From: Alphaproteobacteria bacterium
GTDB taxonomy: Bacteria > Pseudomonadota > Alphaproteobacteria > DSM-16000 > Inquilinaceae
Length of the DNA stretch: 64,000 bases
Assembly: GCA_028277405.1 (NCBI GenBank)
Contig: JANQGH010000071.1
Span: forward strand, 1-64,000
Reading direction: 5' to 3'
Shown: piece by piece, positions 35,981 through 43,970 of the stretch
Numbering within the stretch: the stretch's first letter is position 1
Layout: each line of letters starts with the position of its first letter
The notes under the pieces: generated by a model
What the model was told of the DNA's origin: nothing
Databases searched by the model: none
The model's input: only the letters and a program-made list of their open reading frames with translations
Translations under genes and position numbers: made by a program

Positions 35981-37117
35981 ATGAGAATCGCCATCGTCGG
36001 TGGCGGGCCGGCGGGCTTGTACTTCGCCTATCTGATGAACCGGGACGGTGCGGCCCACGACATCACCGTCATCGAGCAGAATGCGCCGGACGCCACCTTT
36101 GGCTTTGGGGTCGTCTTCTCCGATGCCGCGCTCAGCTATCTGGAAGAGGCGGACCCGGCCAGCTATGCGACCATTCGGCAGAAGATGGAGGTCTGGAACG
36201 ATCTGGCGATCGTCCACCGTGACCGGCGGGTCGCGATCGACGGCAACGGGTTCACCGGCATCGGGCGCCTGGACCTGCTGGAGATCCTGCAGGCGCTGTG
36301 CCGGAAGGCCGGGGTCCGGCTCGCCTTCAACACGCGCCTGTCGGACGTTTCCGATCTTTCAGAGTACGACCTCATCGTCGGGGCGGACGGGATCGGCTCG
36401 TTGGTCAGGGAACAGCGCGCCGAGCATTTCCAGCCTCAGATCAGTCATCTGACCAACCGCTTTGCCTGGTACGGCACACGCCAGCCGTTCGACACCCTGA
36501 CCCTGACCTTTCGGCAGAACGAGCATGGCTGTTTCGTCGCCCATCACTACCGCTACCGGCCGGATTTCAGCACCTTCATCGTCGAATGCGACGAAGCGAC
36601 CTGGCAGCGTGCGCCCCTGTCGGACTGGGCTGAGCAGGACAGTTTGGATTATTGCGGCCGGGTGTTCGCGCCGGATCTGGGTGGCCACGGCCTGGTGGCC
36701 AACAAGTCGATCTGGCGCCGCTTTCCGGTCGTGACCAACGGGCATTGGACCCACGACAATATGGTGCTGATCGGCGACGCCTTGCGCAGCGTGCATTTTT
36801 CGATCGGTTCGGGCACCCGCCTGGCGCTGGAGGATTCCATCGCCCTTTATCGCGCGTTCGAGGCTGTCGGCGACGATGTCCAAGCAGGATTGCGGCGGTT
36901 TGAGCAGGAACGCCGGCCGGTCGTGGACAAGCTGCTGGCCGCGGCCGCGAACAGCTTTGAATGGTACGAGCGGTTTGCCGACCTGATGCCGCTCAGCGCC
37001 GTCGATCTCGCCCACGCCTATATGACGCGCAGTGGCCGCGTCAGCGACGACAGGCTGCGCCAAATCGCCCCGAGATTCATGGCAACCTACGACGCCGAGC
37101 ACCGCGATGATGCCTGA
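35981..37117 (+). CDS. FAD-dependent aromatic monooxygenase (salicylyl-/aminobenzoyl-CoA hydroxylase-like)
   Basis: This is a 378-residue class A flavin monooxygenase. GGGPAG (8-13) binds FAD, the family's second motif is YDLIVGADGIGSLVRE, and the third is MVLIGDALRSVHFSIGSGTRLALEDSIAL. The pattern, especially GDALRSVHFSIGSGTRLALEDSI and TFGFGVVFSDAALSYLEEAD, is that of salicylyl-CoA 5-hydroxylase and the N-terminal part of 2-aminobenzoyl-CoA monooxygenase. Here the C-terminal oxidoreductase part of the latter is absent. It leads an operon with an IclR regulator and an EntE-like aryl-AMP ligase, which supports an aryl-CoA substrate. The exact substrate is inference. Confidence 0.87.
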   Translation: MRIAIVGGGPAGLYFAYLMNRDGAAHDITVIEQNAPDATFGFGVVFSDAALSYLEEADPASYATIRQKMEVWNDLAIVHRDRRVAIDGNGFTGIGRLDLLEILQALCRKAGVRLAFNTRLSDVSDLSEYDLIVGADGIGSLVREQRAEHFQPQISHLTNRFAWYGTRQPFDTLTLTFRQNEHGCFVAHHYRYRPDFSTFIVECDEATWQRAPLSDWAEQDSLDYCGRVFAPDLGGHGLVANKSIWRRFPVVTNGHWTHDNMVLIGDALRSVHFSIGSGTRLALEDSIALYRAFEAVGDDVQAGLRRFEQERRPVVDKLLAAAANSFEWYERFADLMPLSAVDLAHAYMTRSGRVSDDRLRQIAPRFMATYDAEHRDDA

Positions 37118-37898
37118 CGGCGAAGCGATCCCGCGCGGACGGCCGCGCCAACACCGTCAAGAGCGCCGCGGCCTCAAATCGACCGATACCGGCATGCGGC
37201 TGCTAAGCCTTCTGGCCGCCGCGGAGGGCCCCTTGAGCCTGACGGAGTTGGCCGCCGGGGCCGGCGTGGGCGCCAGCACCGCTCACCGGCACTTGGCGGG
37301 CTTTGTTGACGCCGGCCTGGTCAAGCACGAACGCAGCGGCGGCGAGTATGATCTCGGGCCGCTGGCTTTGAAAATCGGCTTAGTGGCACTCAGCCGCTTG
37401 GACATCGTCGCGATTGCGGAACCACGCCTCTTGAGCCTGGCCGTACGCACCAAGTCGACGGCGCTGTTGTCCGTTTGGGCGGACCGGGGACCGACCATCG
37501 TGCGCTGGCAACGCGCGCCGATGCCGTTCGTCACCTCGCTGGGTTTGGGCTCAACATTGCCGGCGACCCGGTCAGCCACCGGTCTGGTTTTCCTGTCGTT
37601 TCTGCCGACGAGTGTCACGGCCGGGGCCGTTGCGCGTGAGGGAGAGCATCTGGTCGACGCGGAGAGCATAGCCCGCTGTCGCGCCAGCCGCCTGGCCTGG
37701 GTGGACGGCACGGTCATTCCCGGCCTCAGCGCCATCGCCAGTCCGATCCTGGACTTGCAAGGCGAGGCAGCCGCGGCCATCACGCTGACCAGCCCCGACC
37801 CCGCGCTGACGCTTGAGGAGCATGGCGCCCGCTCATTCTTGCGCGAAACCACGGCTGAGCTCTCCGCCGCGCTCGGCCATCGCGCCAAGGGGTGGTGA
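37107..37898 (+). CDS. IclR-family transcriptional regulator of the aryl-acid operon
   Basis: This is a 263-residue cytoplasmic DNA-binding protein. An Arg-rich leader precedes the winged-helix domain (STDTGMRLLSLLAAAEGPLSLTELAAGAGVGASTAHRHLAGF). The effector-binding GAF-like domain follows, with SLGLGSTLPATRSATGLVFLSFL and PGLSAIASPILD. The start overlaps the monooxygenase stop, with ATG codons at both 37107 and 37110. Location inside the operon suggests autoregulation with an aryl acid or its CoA ester as effector. The palindrome at 35915-35933 is a candidate site. Confidence 0.9.
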   Translation: MMPDGEAIPRGRPRQHRQERRGLKSTDTGMRLLSLLAAAEGPLSLTELAAGAGVGASTAHRHLAGFVDAGLVKHERSGGEYDLGPLALKIGLVALSRLDIVAIAEPRLLSLAVRTKSTALLSVWADRGPTIVRWQRAPMPFVTSLGLGSTLPATRSATGLVFLSFLPTSVTAGAVAREGEHLVDAESIARCRASRLAWVDGTVIPGLSAIASPILDLQGEAAAAITLTSPDPALTLEEHGARSFLRETTAELSAALGHRAKGW

Positions 37899-37901
37899 AA
37901 C

Positions 37902-39533
37902 ATGGAGGGATTCACGCCGTGGCCGCCCGACCTGGCGCGGCACTATCGCGAGCGGGGCTACTGGACCGGCGTGCGGCTGGGCGACCTGCCGCGCGACTGG
38001 GCCGGACGCTATGGCGACGCGGAGGCGTTGGTCTGGGGCGATGCCCGGCTCAGCTATCGGCGGCTGGCGGATCTGGTCGACCGTCTGGCGCTGGGCCTGC
38101 TGGAGAGTGGCCTGCGGCCGGGCCAGCGGGTCGTGGTGCAGTTGCCGAACGACGGCGAATTCATGCTGTTGTGTTTCGCGCTTTACCGCATGGGCGCGAT
38201 CCCGGTTCTGGCCCTGCCCGCCCATCGGCGCAGCGAAATCGGCCATTTGATCGACCTGGCGGAGGCCAGCGCCTATGCGGTGCCGGCCGATACGGCGCGC
38301 TTCGACTATCTGGGCCTGGCCCGCGAGATGCGCGGCACCCATGCGACGCTGGACCTGGTCTTGACCGACCGGAACGCCGAGGGCGACACGGTGTCGATCG
38401 AAAGTCTGCTGGGGCGCCCCTCGCCGGCGACTGAGGAAATCGACCGACTGGATAAGCTGCGGCCCGACGCCGGGTCGGTCGCCCTCTTTCTGTTATCCGG
38501 CGGCACGACTGGCTTGCCGAAGCTGATCCCGCGCACCCATGACGACTACGCATACAATTTCACCCGGTCCGCTTCGCTGTGCGGCTTCGATCGAGAGACG
38601 CGCTATCTCGCCGTCCTGCCGATCGCCCACAACTTCCCCTACGGGTCCCCCGGCGTGCTAGGCGCCCTGCAGAATGGTGGCACGGCGATACTGGCGCCGA
38701 GCCCCAATCCGAAGACGGCGCTGCCTTTAATCGCGCACGAGCGGATCACGGTCACCGCTGTGGTGCCGGCCGTTGCGCTGCGCTGGATGGACGAGGCGTC
38801 GCAGATCGGCACCGATCTTTCAAGCCTGGACCTGCTGCAGGTCGGCGGCGCGCGTCTTGTGCCGGAGGCGGCGGCCAAGGTTCCCGCCAAGCTCGGCTGC
38901 CGGCTGCAGCAGGTGTTCGGCATGGCCGAGGGGCTGTTGAACTTCACGCGGCTGGGAGAAGACGTATCACTTGCGATCGAGACCCAAGGGCGGCCGATGT
39001 CGGACGGTGACGAGCTGCGCATCGTCGACCCGGCCGGGCAACCGGTGCCGGACGGTGCGCCGGGGGAACTGCTGGTGCGCGGCCCCTATACCTTGCGCGG
39101 CTATTTCCGGGCCGACGAGCACAACAAGCGCGCCTTCACCGCAGACGGCTTTTACCGCAGCGGCGACGTCGTCATCCGGCACGCGTCGGGCAACTTGATC
39201 GTCGAGGGCCGGATCAAGGATCTGATCAATCGTGGCGGCGAGAAGATCTCCGCCGAGGAGATCGAGAACGTCATGCTGGCGCATCCGGCGATTGCCAACG
39301 TGGCCGCCGTGGCCATGCCGGACCCGACATTGGGCGAACGCATTTGCGCCGTTCTTGTCTTGCGAGACGGTAAGCAGATCAACCTGTCGGACCTGACCGC
39401 GTTCATGGCGGCACGCGGCATCGCCGCCTTCAAACTGCCGGAACGGCTGGAAATCGCCGCCGACCTGCCGGTCACGCCGATCGGCAAGATCGACAAAAAG
39501 CTGTTGCGGGATCGCCTCGCCGGCGGACCTTGA
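37902..39533 (+). CDS. Aryl acid-AMP ligase (2,3-dihydroxybenzoate/salicylate adenylating, EntE-like)
   Basis: This is a 543-residue ANL-superfamily adenylating enzyme. The start EGFTPWPPDLARHYRERGYW is typical of EntE/DhbE. The A3 P-loop is LFLLSGGTTGLPKLIPR (about 196-211), and the C-terminal hinge and catalytic lysine are in RIKDLINRGGEKISAEEIE and TPIGKIDKK. The aryl-acid pocket retains AHNFPYGSPG (Asn244), matching the asparagine that contacts the 2-hydroxyl in DhbE/EntE. No siderophore peptide synthetase or aryl carrier is near, while a salicylyl-CoA-hydroxylase-like gene is. Salicylate activation for catabolism, as with SdgA of Streptomyces, is therefore more likely than siderophore synthesis. 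Confidence 0.87.
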   Translation: MEGFTPWPPDLARHYRERGYWTGVRLGDLPRDWAGRYGDAEALVWGDARLSYRRLADLVDRLALGLLESGLRPGQRVVVQLPNDGEFMLLCFALYRMGAIPVLALPAHRRSEIGHLIDLAEASAYAVPADTARFDYLGLAREMRGTHATLDLVLTDRNAEGDTVSIESLLGRPSPATEEIDRLDKLRPDAGSVALFLLSGGTTGLPKLIPRTHDDYAYNFTRSASLCGFDRETRYLAVLPIAHNFPYGSPGVLGALQNGGTAILAPSPNPKTALPLIAHERITVTAVVPAVALRWMDEASQIGTDLSSLDLLQVGGARLVPEAAAKVPAKLGCRLQQVFGMAEGLLNFTRLGEDVSLAIETQGRPMSDGDELRIVDPAGQPVPDGAPGELLVRGPYTLRGYFRADEHNKRAFTADGFYRSGDVVIRHASGNLIVEGRIKDLINRGGEKISAEEIENVMLAHPAIANVAAVAMPDPTLGERICAVLVLRDGKQINLSDLTAFMAARGIAAFKLPERLEIAADLPVTPIGKIDKKLLRDRLAGGP

Positions 39534-39548
39534 CGAAGAGGCCGCGCC

Positions 39549-40778
39549 TCAGGATTTGGCCCGTTCGGCCAGGCGAATGAACGCGCCAATGCGTGGCGCG
39601 ATGCTGTCGCGCCAGCGGCGGCCGTTGAAGATGCCGTAATGGCCGACATTCTCTTCCATATGCTGGACGCGCAGATGGTCCGGGACCGAGGGGCATAGGG
39701 CCTGGGCGGCCAGCGTCTGGCCGGGGGCGGAGATGTCGTCCAGCTCGCCCTCGACCGTCATCAGCGCCGTCGAGCGGATCGCCCCTGGCTCAACCGGGTG
39801 GCCGCGCCAGGTCATCGTGCCTTCCGGCAGACAGCGGCGTTTGAAAATGCGGTCGACGGTCTCGAGGTAGAAGTCGGCGGAAACGTCCGCGACCGACAGA
39901 TACTCGTCGTAAAAGCGGCGATGGCCTTCCGCTGAATCGCCGTCGCCGCGGATCAGATGGTGAAACTGTTCAAAATGCGCGCCGACATGGCGGCCAGGGT
40001 TCATCATCAGGAACGCGGCAAGCTGCAGAAAGCCCGGATAGACCCGCCGTCCATGGCCCGGATAGTGCGCCGGGACATCGGCCAGAAGATTGTGCTGGAA
40101 CCAGGGAATCGGGCGGTTTTCGGCGAACCTGGTGACCAGCGTCGGCTCTGCCGCCGTGTCAACCGGTCCGCCCATGAGGGTCATGGAGAGCGGCTGGGCT
40201 GGATCGTTGGCGGCGGCCAGCAGGGCCACGGCCGACAAGACCAGCGGCGCCGGCTGGCAGACCGCGATGACGTGCACGTCGGGCCCGAGCAGCCGCATAT
40301 AGGCCATAAGATGATCGATATAGTCGTCAACGCCGAAGGCCCCGGCCTGGCGCGGCACCTGGGCGGCGTCGCGCCAGTCGGTCACGTAGACGTCGTGATC
40401 GGCCATCAGGCGCGCGACGGTTCCTCGAAGCAGGGTCGCGAAGTGGCCCGACATCGGCGCCACAAGAAGCACCTTCGGGTCGCCGTCGCGGCCGACGCGC
40501 TGAAACCGGCGCAGCTGGCAAAAGGCATCCTCGCGGACGACATGTTCCAGCACCGCATAGTCGGTGTCGCCAATCGATACCTTGTCCAGTCCCCAATCCG
40601 GCTTGCTGCGGTTTTGGATGACGCCATGCAGCACCTCCGCGCCGGCGGCCATCGCGCGCCCGAACTGGGTGTGCGCCAACGGCACCAGCGGGTGGCCGAG
40701 AACAGTCAATGTCGTGTCGGCCATGGCGCGGACAGGCGCCAAGGCCAATTGCTGCATCTCGTAGAGCGAATAGAGCAT
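39549..40778 (-). CDS. phaZ: Intracellular polyhydroxybutyrate depolymerase
   Basis: This is a 409-residue alpha/beta-hydrolase that mobilises stored PHB granules in the cytoplasm. The lipase-box-like site is VCQPA, with Cys174 as predicted nucleophile instead of serine, as in intracellular PhaZ of Cupriavidus. VAPMSGHFATLLRGTVARLM forms the oxyanion region, and VYVTDWRDAAQVP and HYGIFNGRRWRD (catalytic histidine) are also family landmarks. The N-terminus MLYSLYEMQQLALAPVR lacks a signal peptide. It stands alone, convergent with the aryl-acid operon. Confidence 0.92.
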   Translation of the reverse strand: MLYSLYEMQQLALAPVRAMADTTLTVLGHPLVPLAHTQFGRAMAAGAEVLHGVIQNRSKPDWGLDKVSIGDTDYAVLEHVVREDAFCQLRRFQRVGRDGDPKVLLVAPMSGHFATLLRGTVARLMADHDVYVTDWRDAAQVPRQAGAFGVDDYIDHLMAYMRLLGPDVHVIAVCQPAPLVLSAVALLAAANDPAQPLSMTLMGGPVDTAAEPTLVTRFAENRPIPWFQHNLLADVPAHYPGHGRRVYPGFLQLAAFLMMNPGRHVGAHFEQFHHLIRGDGDSAEGHRRFYDEYLSVADVSADFYLETVDRIFKRRCLPEGTMTWRGHPVEPGAIRSTALMTVEGELDDISAPGQTLAAQALCPSVPDHLRVQHMEENVGHYGIFNGRRWRDSIAPRIGAFIRLAERAKS

Positions 40779-40887
40779 GGATTACCGTTTTGTGACGGCC
40801 GGAAATGGCGGGCGCGTACCTTACCCGCGACACCCGAGTCGGGGCCATCGTTAATTTTCATGTGCTAACTTAATGCGGGCCTGCTTG

Positions 40888-40913
40888 GCCTAGCAGAAGC
40901 TTTGGCGCTAGGC
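40888..40913. repeat. 7-bp inverted repeat upstream of the sugar-isomerase operon
   Basis: GCCTAGC (40888-40894) and GCTAGGC (40907-40913) are separated by 12 bases. They lie 34 bases before the isomerase start in the divergent region with phaZ. It could be an operator of an unlinked regulator; no regulator gene is adjacent. Confidence 0.35.
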
Positions 40914-40946
40914 TGCCGCGCGCCACCGATCACGAAGGACGACAAG

Positions 40947-42005
40947 ATGAAGACGTTGAAAGGCCCTGCCCTGTTTCTAGCCCAGTTCGCCGGCGACGAG
41001 GCGCCGTTCAACAGCCTGCCGTCGATCGCGCGCTGGGCGGCCGACATCGGCTTCAAGGGCGTCCAGATCCCGTCCTGGGACGACCGGCTGTTCGACCTGG
41101 CCAAGGCGGCAGAAAGCAAGGCCTATTGCGACGAGGTGAAGGGCGTGCTGGCCGATGCCGGTGTGGAGCTGACCGAGCTTTCCACGCACCTGCAAGGGCA
41201 ATTGGTGGCCGTGCACCCGGCCTATGACGAGGCGTTCGACGGCTTCGCGGCACCGGAGGTGCGCGGCAACCCGAAGGCACGGCAGGCATGGGCCGTCGAC
41301 CAGATGATGAAGGCGGCGAAGGCGTCGCAGAATCTGGGCGTCGGGGCGCACGCCACCTTCTCCGGCGCACTGGCCTGGCCTTACATCTACCCGTGGCCGC
41401 AACGGCCGCCGGGCCTGATCGAGACCGCGTTTGAGGAACTGGGGCGACGTTGGACGCCGATCCTGAACGCCTTCGACGAGGCCGGTGTCGATGTCTGCTA
41501 TGAGATCCATCCGGGCGAGGATCTGCATGACGGGGCCAGCTTCGAGATGTTTTTGGAGCGGGTCGGCAACCACCCGCGCTGCAACATGCTGTACGACCCC
41601 AGCCACTACATGCTGCAGCAGCTCGACTACCTCGACCACATCGACATCTATCACGACCGCATCCGCATGTTTCACGTGAAGGATGCGGAGTTCAACCCGA
41701 CCGGGCGGCAGGGCGTCTATGGCGGCTATCAGTCCTGGGTCGACCGGGCGGGCCGGTTCCGGTCGCTGGGCGACGGCCAGATCGATTTCGGCGCGATCTT
41801 CTCCAAGCTGGCGGCGTATGATTTCGACGGCTGGGCGGTGCTGGAATGGGAATGCTGCCTGAAACACCCGGAGGACGGCGCGCGCGAAGGGGCGGAGATC
41901 ATCCGCCAACACATCATTCGGGTGACCGAAAAGGCGTTCGACGACTTCGCCGACAGCGGCGCGGACGACGCCGCCAACCGGCGCATGCTGGGCATCGATA
42001 CCTAA
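40947..42005 (+). CDS. Sugar phosphate isomerase/epimerase-like TIM-barrel protein
   Basis: This is a 352-residue xylose-isomerase-like (AP endonuclease 2 fold) cytoplasmic enzyme. It opens GPALFLAQFAGDEAPFNSLPSIARWAADIGFKGVQIP. Metal ligands of the fold are suggested by VCYEIHPGEDLHDG, NMLYDPSHYMLQQLDYL, FHVKDAEF and AVLEWECCLK (Glu, Asp, His and Glu). Such proteins isomerise or epimerise keto-sugars or inososes and often pair with Gfo/Idh oxidoreductases, as here (21 bases downstream). The substrate is unknown. The ATG at 40947 has GAAGGA upstream. Confidence 0.87.
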   Translation: MKTLKGPALFLAQFAGDEAPFNSLPSIARWAADIGFKGVQIPSWDDRLFDLAKAAESKAYCDEVKGVLADAGVELTELSTHLQGQLVAVHPAYDEAFDGFAAPEVRGNPKARQAWAVDQMMKAAKASQNLGVGAHATFSGALAWPYIYPWPQRPPGLIETAFEELGRRWTPILNAFDEAGVDVCYEIHPGEDLHDGASFEMFLERVGNHPRCNMLYDPSHYMLQQLDYLDHIDIYHDRIRMFHVKDAEFNPTGRQGVYGGYQSWVDRAGRFRSLGDGQIDFGAIFSKLAAYDFDGWAVLEWECCLKHPEDGAREGAEIIRQHIIRVTEKAFDDFADSGADDAANRRMLGIDT

Positions 42006-42026
42006 GAAACTGGGAGGACAGGGCGG

Positions 42027-43217
42027 ATGGCCATCGAGGGCAAGGATCAATCCGGGGTTTCACGGCGCCTGCGGCTGGGCATGGTCGGCGGCGGACAGGG
42101 TGCGTTTATCGGTGCGGTGCACCGGATCGCCGCGCGGCTTGACGATTGTTATGAGCTGGTGGCCGGCGCCTTTTCGTCCGATCCGGACCGCGCCCGGGCC
42201 TCAGCGGCGGACCTGCGCGTGCCGGCCGATCGCGCCTATGACAGCTATGAGGCGATGGCGGCGGCGGAGGCGGCGCGCGATGACGGCATCGACGCGGTGG
42301 CCATCGTCACGCCCAACCATGTGCACTATCCCGTCGCCAGGGCCTTTCTGGACGCCGGCATCAACGTCATCTGCGACAAGCCGCTGACGACGACCTTGGA
42401 CGATGCGATGGACCTGGTCGCGACGGTCGAGCGCTCAGGCCTGATCTTCGGCCTGACCCACAACTACACCGGCTATCCCATGGTCCGCCAAATGCGCGAG
42501 ATGATCGCGGGCGGTGAGTTGGGCAAGGTCCGCTTGGTCCAGGCCGAATACGCCCAGGACTGGCTGACGACCAAGATGGAGGATAGCGGCTCCAAACAGG
42601 CGGAATGGCGCACCGACCCGGCCCGGTCCGGTGCCGCCGGCTGTGTCGGCGATATTGGTACGCACGCATACAATCTGGCCGACTTCGTGACCGGCGTACC
42701 GGCGACCGAAGTGCTGGCCGAACTGTCGATCTTCGGCGAGGGCCGGCGTCTCGACGACAATGCCGGCATGCTGCTGCGCTATGCCAACGGGGCGCGCGGC
42801 GTGCTGTGGGCCAGCCAGGTGGCGCCGGGCAACGAAAACGGGCTGCGGCTGCGGGTCTATGGCGAAAAGGCGGGGCTGAGTTGGGCGCAGGAACACCCCA
42901 ACCACCTGACCTTCACGCCCTATGGCGAGCCGCCGCGCCAGATCACGCGGGGTGGTGCAGGCTCGGGCGCGGCCGCCGCCCATGCCACGCGCATCCCGCC
43001 CGGCCATCCGGAGGGCTATCTGGAGGGCTTCACCCAGCTTTACACGGACCTTGCCGAGCAGATCAGCGCCAAGCTGGAGGGCCGCGACCCGGACCCCGCC
43101 AGCCTGCTGGTGCCGACCGTGCGCGACGGCGCGGTCGGCGTGAAGTTCATCGAGGCCAGCGTCGCGTCCAGCGCCGCCGGCGGCGTGTGGACCTCGCTGG
43201 AGTTGCCGACATCCTAG
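42027..43217 (+). CDS. Gfo/Idh/MocA-family NAD(P)-dependent oxidoreductase
   Basis: This 396-residue sugar or inositol dehydrogenase-like enzyme has an N-terminal Rossmann domain, with LRLGMVGGGQGAFIGAVHR and DGIDAVAIVTPNHVHYPVARAFL. ICDKPLTTTLDDA follows, with the conserved EKP-type lysine as DKP. The C-terminal beta-sheet domain binds the substrate and includes GDIGTHAYNLADFVTG with the conserved histidine. It forms an operon with the TIM-barrel isomerase upstream. The polyol or sugar acted upon is not known. Confidence 0.9.
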   Translation: MAIEGKDQSGVSRRLRLGMVGGGQGAFIGAVHRIAARLDDCYELVAGAFSSDPDRARASAADLRVPADRAYDSYEAMAAAEAARDDGIDAVAIVTPNHVHYPVARAFLDAGINVICDKPLTTTLDDAMDLVATVERSGLIFGLTHNYTGYPMVRQMREMIAGGELGKVRLVQAEYAQDWLTTKMEDSGSKQAEWRTDPARSGAAGCVGDIGTHAYNLADFVTGVPATEVLAELSIFGEGRRLDDNAGMLLRYANGARGVLWASQVAPGNENGLRLRVYGEKAGLSWAQEHPNHLTFTPYGEPPRQITRGGAGSGAAAAHATRIPPGHPEGYLEGFTQLYTDLAEQISAKLEGRDPDPASLLVPTVRDGAVGVKFIEASVASSAAGGVWTSLELPTS

Positions 43218-43251
43218 CCGCTTCGCTCGAAGCCTCAGTGTTGAGGGGCCG

Positions 43252-43941
43252 ATGACAGCGGCCATCGACACGCATGTCGCGCGCCTGATGCGGCTGACAC
43301 CAATCGCCGATTGCACCGTCATCGATGTCGGCTGCGGACTGGGCGCGCTGGTGCGTGCCCTGGCGGAGCAGGGCGCGGTTGCGACCGGCGTGGAGATCAG
43401 CGCGGAGAAAGTGGCCGACGCGGAGGCGCATCCGAAGGTCGGGACCGAGCGCTATGTTGTCGGCACCGGTGAGCAGTTGCCGGCCGACGACGGGTCGGCC
43501 GATCTGATCACCTACGTCTTCAGCCTGCACCACGTGCCGGTCGATCTGCAGGAGGCGGCGCTGGCGGAGGCGCATCGCGTATTGCGGCCCGGTGGCCGGC
43601 TGCATATGGTCGATCCGCTGCCGGAAGGGCCGTCGACGGAGGTGATGCGGCCGATCGAGGATGAGGATGAGGTTCGGCGCGCGACCCATGCGCGGATGGA
43701 CCGGATCGACGGCAAGCTCTGGACCCTGGTCGAGAAATCGACCTACACGATCGACCGGCCCTACGCCGATCTCGATGAATATCTGGAAAGCGTCGTTTTG
43801 GTCGACCCGAGCCGGGCCGAGCGCCTGCCGGAGACCAAAGAAATGCTGGCGGACCTGTTCGCCGAGTGGGCGGTGCGGCGCGACGGTCTTTTTTGGCTTT
43901 CCCAGCCTTGCGTCCTGTTTCATCTGACGCGCAACGGCTAA
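43252..43941 (+). CDS. Class I SAM-dependent methyltransferase (UbiE/SmtA-like)
   Basis: This is a 229-residue cytoplasmic protein of the Methyltransf_11 type. The SAM-binding motif I is TVIDVGCGLGALVRALAEQGA, followed by ATGVEISAEKVADAEAH. The motif-III-like region is ADLITYVFSLHHVPVDLQEAALAEAHRVLRPGGRLHMVDPL. The C-terminal third varies among relatives and sets the acceptor, which cannot be named. It lies 34 bases after the oxidoreductase and 29 before the amidohydrolase, so it probably belongs to the same transcript. Confidence 0.88.
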   Translation: MTAAIDTHVARLMRLTPIADCTVIDVGCGLGALVRALAEQGAVATGVEISAEKVADAEAHPKVGTERYVVGTGEQLPADDGSADLITYVFSLHHVPVDLQEAALAEAHRVLRPGGRLHMVDPLPEGPSTEVMRPIEDEDEVRRATHARMDRIDGKLWTLVEKSTYTIDRPYADLDEYLESVVLVDPSRAERLPETKEMLADLFAEWAVRRDGLFWLSQPCVLFHLTRNG

Positions 43942-43970
43942 GATAACAGCCGGCAAAAGGGGGAAACGCC

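Noticed and set aside
37902-39533. Part of a catechol siderophore cluster because of the EntE-like ligase
   Set aside because: No isochorismate synthase, aryl carrier or peptide synthetase is nearby; the neighbour is an aryl-CoA hydroxylase-like gene.
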